DNA of 42,849 nucleotides from Sedimentisphaerales bacterium. Its GTDB lineage: Bacteria > Planctomycetota > Phycisphaerae > Sedimentisphaerales > Anaerobacaceae. Positions 40,341 through 42,849 of this stretch are shown here, one piece after another. The stretch's first letter is position 1. The number at the start of each line of letters is the position of its first letter. The stretch spans positions 1 through 42,849 of the forward strand of contig JAUVXL010000006.1 in the NCBI GenBank assembly GCA_030603595.1, written 5' to 3'. The notes beneath the pieces are model-generated. The model was given only the letters and a program-made list of their open reading frames with translations, searched no databases and had not been told where the DNA came from. The translations under genes were made by a program, and so were the position numbers.

Positions 40341-41994
40341 TCGTCACGAACTGGTCCGCATCTATGTTCTCAATAACATCTACCCCGCCGCCTATCCAGC
40401 GCACCTCGATGCGATCCACCTTCTTCTTATCGCCTAATCCAAAATACTGCCGCATTCCGTAATGGCTCTGATAGCTGCGGCCACTGTGGACTTCGCTGAT
40501 CTGCGCCAAATCGCCTGCTACGACTTTGACCCTGGCCCCCACGCCATCGCGATTGGTTTTTACGCCTCGAAGACGAATCTGAAGCCAATGGCTTGCGTTG
40601 CGCGAGTCATTTCTTAGAATTGTGGGTTCCCGGCGGGAGTTTAGAATCACAATATCCACATCGCCATCGTTATCGAGATCGTCAAAGCCTGCGCCGCGAC
40701 TGCTAAGCTTGACTTTCATCCCGTCGCCGCTGCTCTTCGATACGTCCTTGAATTTGCCGTCTCCGGTGTTCATCAGGAGTATGTTCTCCTGGAAATAGGT
40801 CTCCAAACTGCTGTAAAGCTCGATCGTATCCTCGAGGTGGCCGCAGGCTACGAAGATGTCTCGGTCGCCGTCGTTGTCGAAATCGACAAATCCGGTGCCC
40901 CAGGTGACAGGGGCGTAGGTTACGCCGCCTGTGCCGCTTGCTATACTGACGTCCTCAAACATTCTGCCTTCTATGTTCCTGTAGAGGACGGCCATTTGCG
41001 TGTTGTAGGAGGTCTGAAAGAAGTCGAGCCAGCCATCGTTGTCATAGTCCACGCAATCCACTGCCATGCTGCCTAACCGATCGCCCTGTATATTGTAAGC
41101 CAGGCCGGCCATCAGAGCTACTTCTTCGAACTTTCCCGTCCCGTCGTTCTGGAACAGGAAATCCGCATACGCGTCATTGAGGATGTGGACATCGGTGTCT
41201 CCGTCGTTGTCATAATCGGCGCAGATCCCCCCCATTCCCCATCCCTTGTGGTCGGCAATTCCCGACTCGACGCTGACGTCGGTAAACGTTCCGTCGCCGT
41301 TGTTGCGGTAGAGGTTGTTGGCCGTGGGTGGGTAATCCAGCGGGCTTGCGTATCTGGTGACTCCGCTTACGCTGCCGAGTTGGTGTTTGTCGTATGTGAA
41401 GTCGACGTAATTGGCGACGAACAGGTCGAGGTCGGCGTCCTTGTCCATATCGAGGAAATGTGCGGCGGCTCCCACCTTGTTGCCGTTGGCTACGCCGGTC
41501 TGTGCCGTAACATCGGTGAATGTTCCGTCACCGTTGTTGCGATACATGACATTCGGGCCGTAGTTATTCACGTACATATCGAGGTTGCCGTCGTTATCGT
41601 AATCTGCGACGGCAACACCGAGCGCGAATCCGGTATCGCCGACGCCCGCCCCGGCGGTGACGTCCGTGAACTTGAAGCTACCGTCGTTGCGATAAAGTGC
41701 GTTCTTGGCGGGTGTATCGACCTTTGCTCCTCTCAACGCAGCTCCGTTGAGGAAATAGATGTCGACATCGCCGTCGCGGTCGTAGTCAAAGAGTGCCAGC
41801 CCCGCCGAGACGGTTTCCATTATGTAGAATTTTCCCGTGCTGCCGTCGGTATGTATGAACGTTATTCCCGTCTCTTTGGTGACATCTCGAAGCACTATCG
41901 CCTCGTCGGCGCCGGGGCATATAGACATGCAAGATACCACGAGCACAATTGCAACCAGATGCCTGTTACTTAAAGAAAAGATTGGGCCAACCAT
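40306..41994 (-). CDS. Secreted CRTAC1 family protein (FG-GAP/VCBS repeats + ASPIC)
   Basis: Read on the - strand, the ATG at 41994 follows GGAG. A signal peptide (HLVAIVLVVSCMSICPGA) precedes a propeller with calcium-type cores: DYDRDGDVDIYF, DYDNDGNLDMYV, DMDKDADLDLFV, DYDNDGDTDVHI, DYDNDGWLDFFQ, DFDNDGDRDIFV and DLDNDGDVDIVI. The C-terminus is a UnbV/ASPIC domain (GVGARVKVVAGDLAQI, SHYGMRQYFGLG, VEVRW-like IEVRWIGGG). The 562-residue length is normal for the family. It shares about four-fifths identity by eye with the gene upstream on the same strand, so a tandem duplication is clear. Its end overlaps the convergent lipoprotein gene by 35 bases, with no terminator between. Role: probably a secreted scaffold or adhesin. 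Confidence 0.9.
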   Translation of the reverse strand: MVGPIFSLSNRHLVAIVLVVSCMSICPGADEAIVLRDVTKETGITFIHTDGSTGKFYIMETVSAGLALFDYDRDGDVDIYFLNGAALRGAKVDTPAKNALYRNDGSFKFTDVTAGAGVGDTGFALGVAVADYDNDGNLDMYVNNYGPNVMYRNNGDGTFTDVTAQTGVANGNKVGAAAHFLDMDKDADLDLFVANYVDFTYDKHQLGSVSGVTRYASPLDYPPTANNLYRNNGDGTFTDVSVESGIADHKGWGMGGICADYDNDGDTDVHILNDAYADFLFQNDGTGKFEEVALMAGLAYNIQGDRLGSMAVDCVDYDNDGWLDFFQTSYNTQMAVLYRNIEGRMFEDVSIASGTGGVTYAPVTWGTGFVDFDNDGDRDIFVACGHLEDTIELYSSLETYFQENILLMNTGDGKFKDVSKSSGDGMKVKLSSRGAGFDDLDNDGDVDIVILNSRREPTILRNDSRNASHWLQIRLRGVKTNRDGVGARVKVVAGDLAQISEVHSGRSYQSHYGMRQYFGLGDKKKVDRIEVRWIGGGVDVIENIDADQFVTITEGSSEIRRK

Positions 41995-42073
41995 AGAACT
42001 CCGTGCCTCAATTCATCTGCCAAATCACCATCAACAAGTGTCTTTGTGGAAAAACGTGTCCCGGTATTCCGGT

Positions 42074-42849
42074 TCATTTCCTGTTCGTTTCGGAGGCTCC
42101 TTCGGTAAGCGTTATGAGTTTGTCCACGGCAATATTCTCAAAAACGTCGCTCCCGCCGCCGATCCAGCGGACCTCCACGCGGTCGATGTGATCGCGTTTT
42201 CCCAACCCGAAGTGCAATCGCATCCCGTAATGGCTCTGATAGCCGCGTCCGCTGTGGACTTCGTCGATTTGCGTCAAATCGCCCGCAACGACTTTCACGC
42301 GAGCGCCCACTCCGTCGCGATTGGTCTTTACCCCGCGAAGGACAACCTGGAGCCAATGGTTCGAGTTGCGAGAATCGTTTCGTAAAACTGTCGGTTCCCG
42401 GCGGGAGTTTAGAATCACGACGTCCACGTCGCCATCGTTATCGAGATCATCAAAGGCTGCGCCGCGACTGCTCAACTTTACTTTCATCCCGTCACCGCTG
42501 TCCTTCGATACGTTCGTGAATTTACCTTCGCCCGTGTTCATCAGGAGTACGTTCTCCTGGAAATAGGTTTCGGTGCTATTGTAAAACTCAATCATATGCT
42601 GCAGGTGCCCACAGGCAACGAAGATGTCGCGATCTCCGTCATTATCGAAATCGACTGAGCCTATACCCCAGGTGACGGGGGCGTATGTCCCCGCCCCTGC
42701 GCCGGTTACCACACTCACGTCTTCAAACATCCTGCCGTTTATGTTTCTGTAGAAGACGGCCATTTGCTTATTGTAGGAGGTCTGGTAGAAATCGAGCCAG
42801 CCGTCGTTGTCATAATCTGCGCCATCCACGCCCATGCTACCCTGCTCAT
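42074..42849 (-). CDS. CRTAC1 family protein, 5' part beyond the window
   Basis: This - strand gene enters from the right edge: the frame is open to 42849, where residues ...EQGS precede the internal MGVDGADYDNDGWLDFYQ. It contains two or three D-x-D-x-D-G repeats (DYDNDGWLDFYQ, DFDNDGDRDIFV, DLDNDGDVDVVI) and a complete UnbV/ASPIC end (GVGARVKVVAGDLTQI, SHYGMRLHFGLG). It matches the C-terminal 250 residues of the downstream paralogue closely, and the DNA is also similar with an offset of about 1,768 bases. The signal peptide and first repeats are not in view. The gap to the next gene is 79 bases, so the pair is likely one transcript. Confidence 0.88.
   Translation of the reverse strand, partial: EQGSMGVDGADYDNDGWLDFYQTSYNKQMAVFYRNINGRMFEDVSVVTGAGAGTYAPVTWGIGSVDFDNDGDRDIFVACGHLQHMIEFYNSTETYFQENVLLMNTGEGKFTNVSKDSGDGMKVKLSSRGAAFDDLDNDGDVDVVILNSRREPTVLRNDSRNSNHWLQVVLRGVKTNRDGVGARVKVVAGDLTQIDEVHSGRGYQSHYGMRLHFGLGKRDHIDRVEVRWIGGGSDVFENIAVDKLITLTEGASETNRK

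Noticed and set aside
41185-41973. + strand open frame of 262 codons with repetitive valine-rich product
   Set aside because: It is the complement of the Asp-rich calcium repeats in the - strand CRTAC1 gene, where D-x-D codons read backwards give valine-rich strings.

Overview
The window looks like a chromosomal piece from a planctomycete, most likely class Phycisphaerae (Sedimentisphaerales-like). This is inferred from gene content: repeated Tat-exported Gfo/Idh/MocA oxidoreductases, DUF1080 (3-keto-disaccharide hydrolase) and DUF6807 proteins, ThuA and HEAT proteins, CRTAC1/ASPIC proteins, and multihaem cytochromes fused to YVTN propellers. No rRNA, tRNA, CRISPR array, transposase or phage gene was seen. 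Twenty-nine protein genes are supported; the last one runs off the right edge.

Region A (1-19.8 kb, all + strand) is a carbohydrate locus: two DUF6807 proteins (one fused to DUF1080), a sugar-phosphate isomerase/epimerase-like TIM barrel, six Tat-signal Gfo/Idh/MocA oxidoreductases (one tandem pair, one tandem triplet, one divergent), a ThuA protein, two HEAT-repeat proteins, a DUF1080 lipoprotein, and a 731-residue TIM barrel-DUF1080-DUF1080 lipoprotein. The most economical reading is oxidation of glycosides to 3-keto sugars and their cleavage outside the cytoplasm, with several paralogues for different substrates.

Region B (20-25.4 kb) has a membrane-anchored seven-haem cytochrome c, a small four-helix b-type-cytochrome-like membrane protein, a cytosolic Gfo/Idh/MocA protein that has lost the usual EKP lysine, and an NCS1-type permease with a clear terminator. 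Region C (25.6-29.1 kb) is a translationally coupled trio: a discoidin-like lipoprotein, an Agl23/GT39-like membrane protein, and ApbE.

Region D (29.5-40.3 kb, + strand) is a tightly packed six-gene set: an HzsA-like dihaem propeller protein, a CRTAC1/ASPIC protein, a 951-residue ten-haem cytochrome/YVTN/peroxidase-like fusion, a Reg_prop propeller, and two substrate-binding lipoproteins without an ABC permease. It meets two tandem CRTAC1 paralogues on the - strand. Base composition of the + strand changes at about 29.1 kb, from G-rich to C-balanced. Region D is the best candidate for an undescribed system: a periplasmic redox or sensing module. The second binding lipoprotein has a linker made of in-frame palindromic repeats inserted directly after its lipobox cysteine.

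Short palindromic repeats are scattered through the gaps between genes and in places shape start codons. All family names come from reading motifs; no database search was run.
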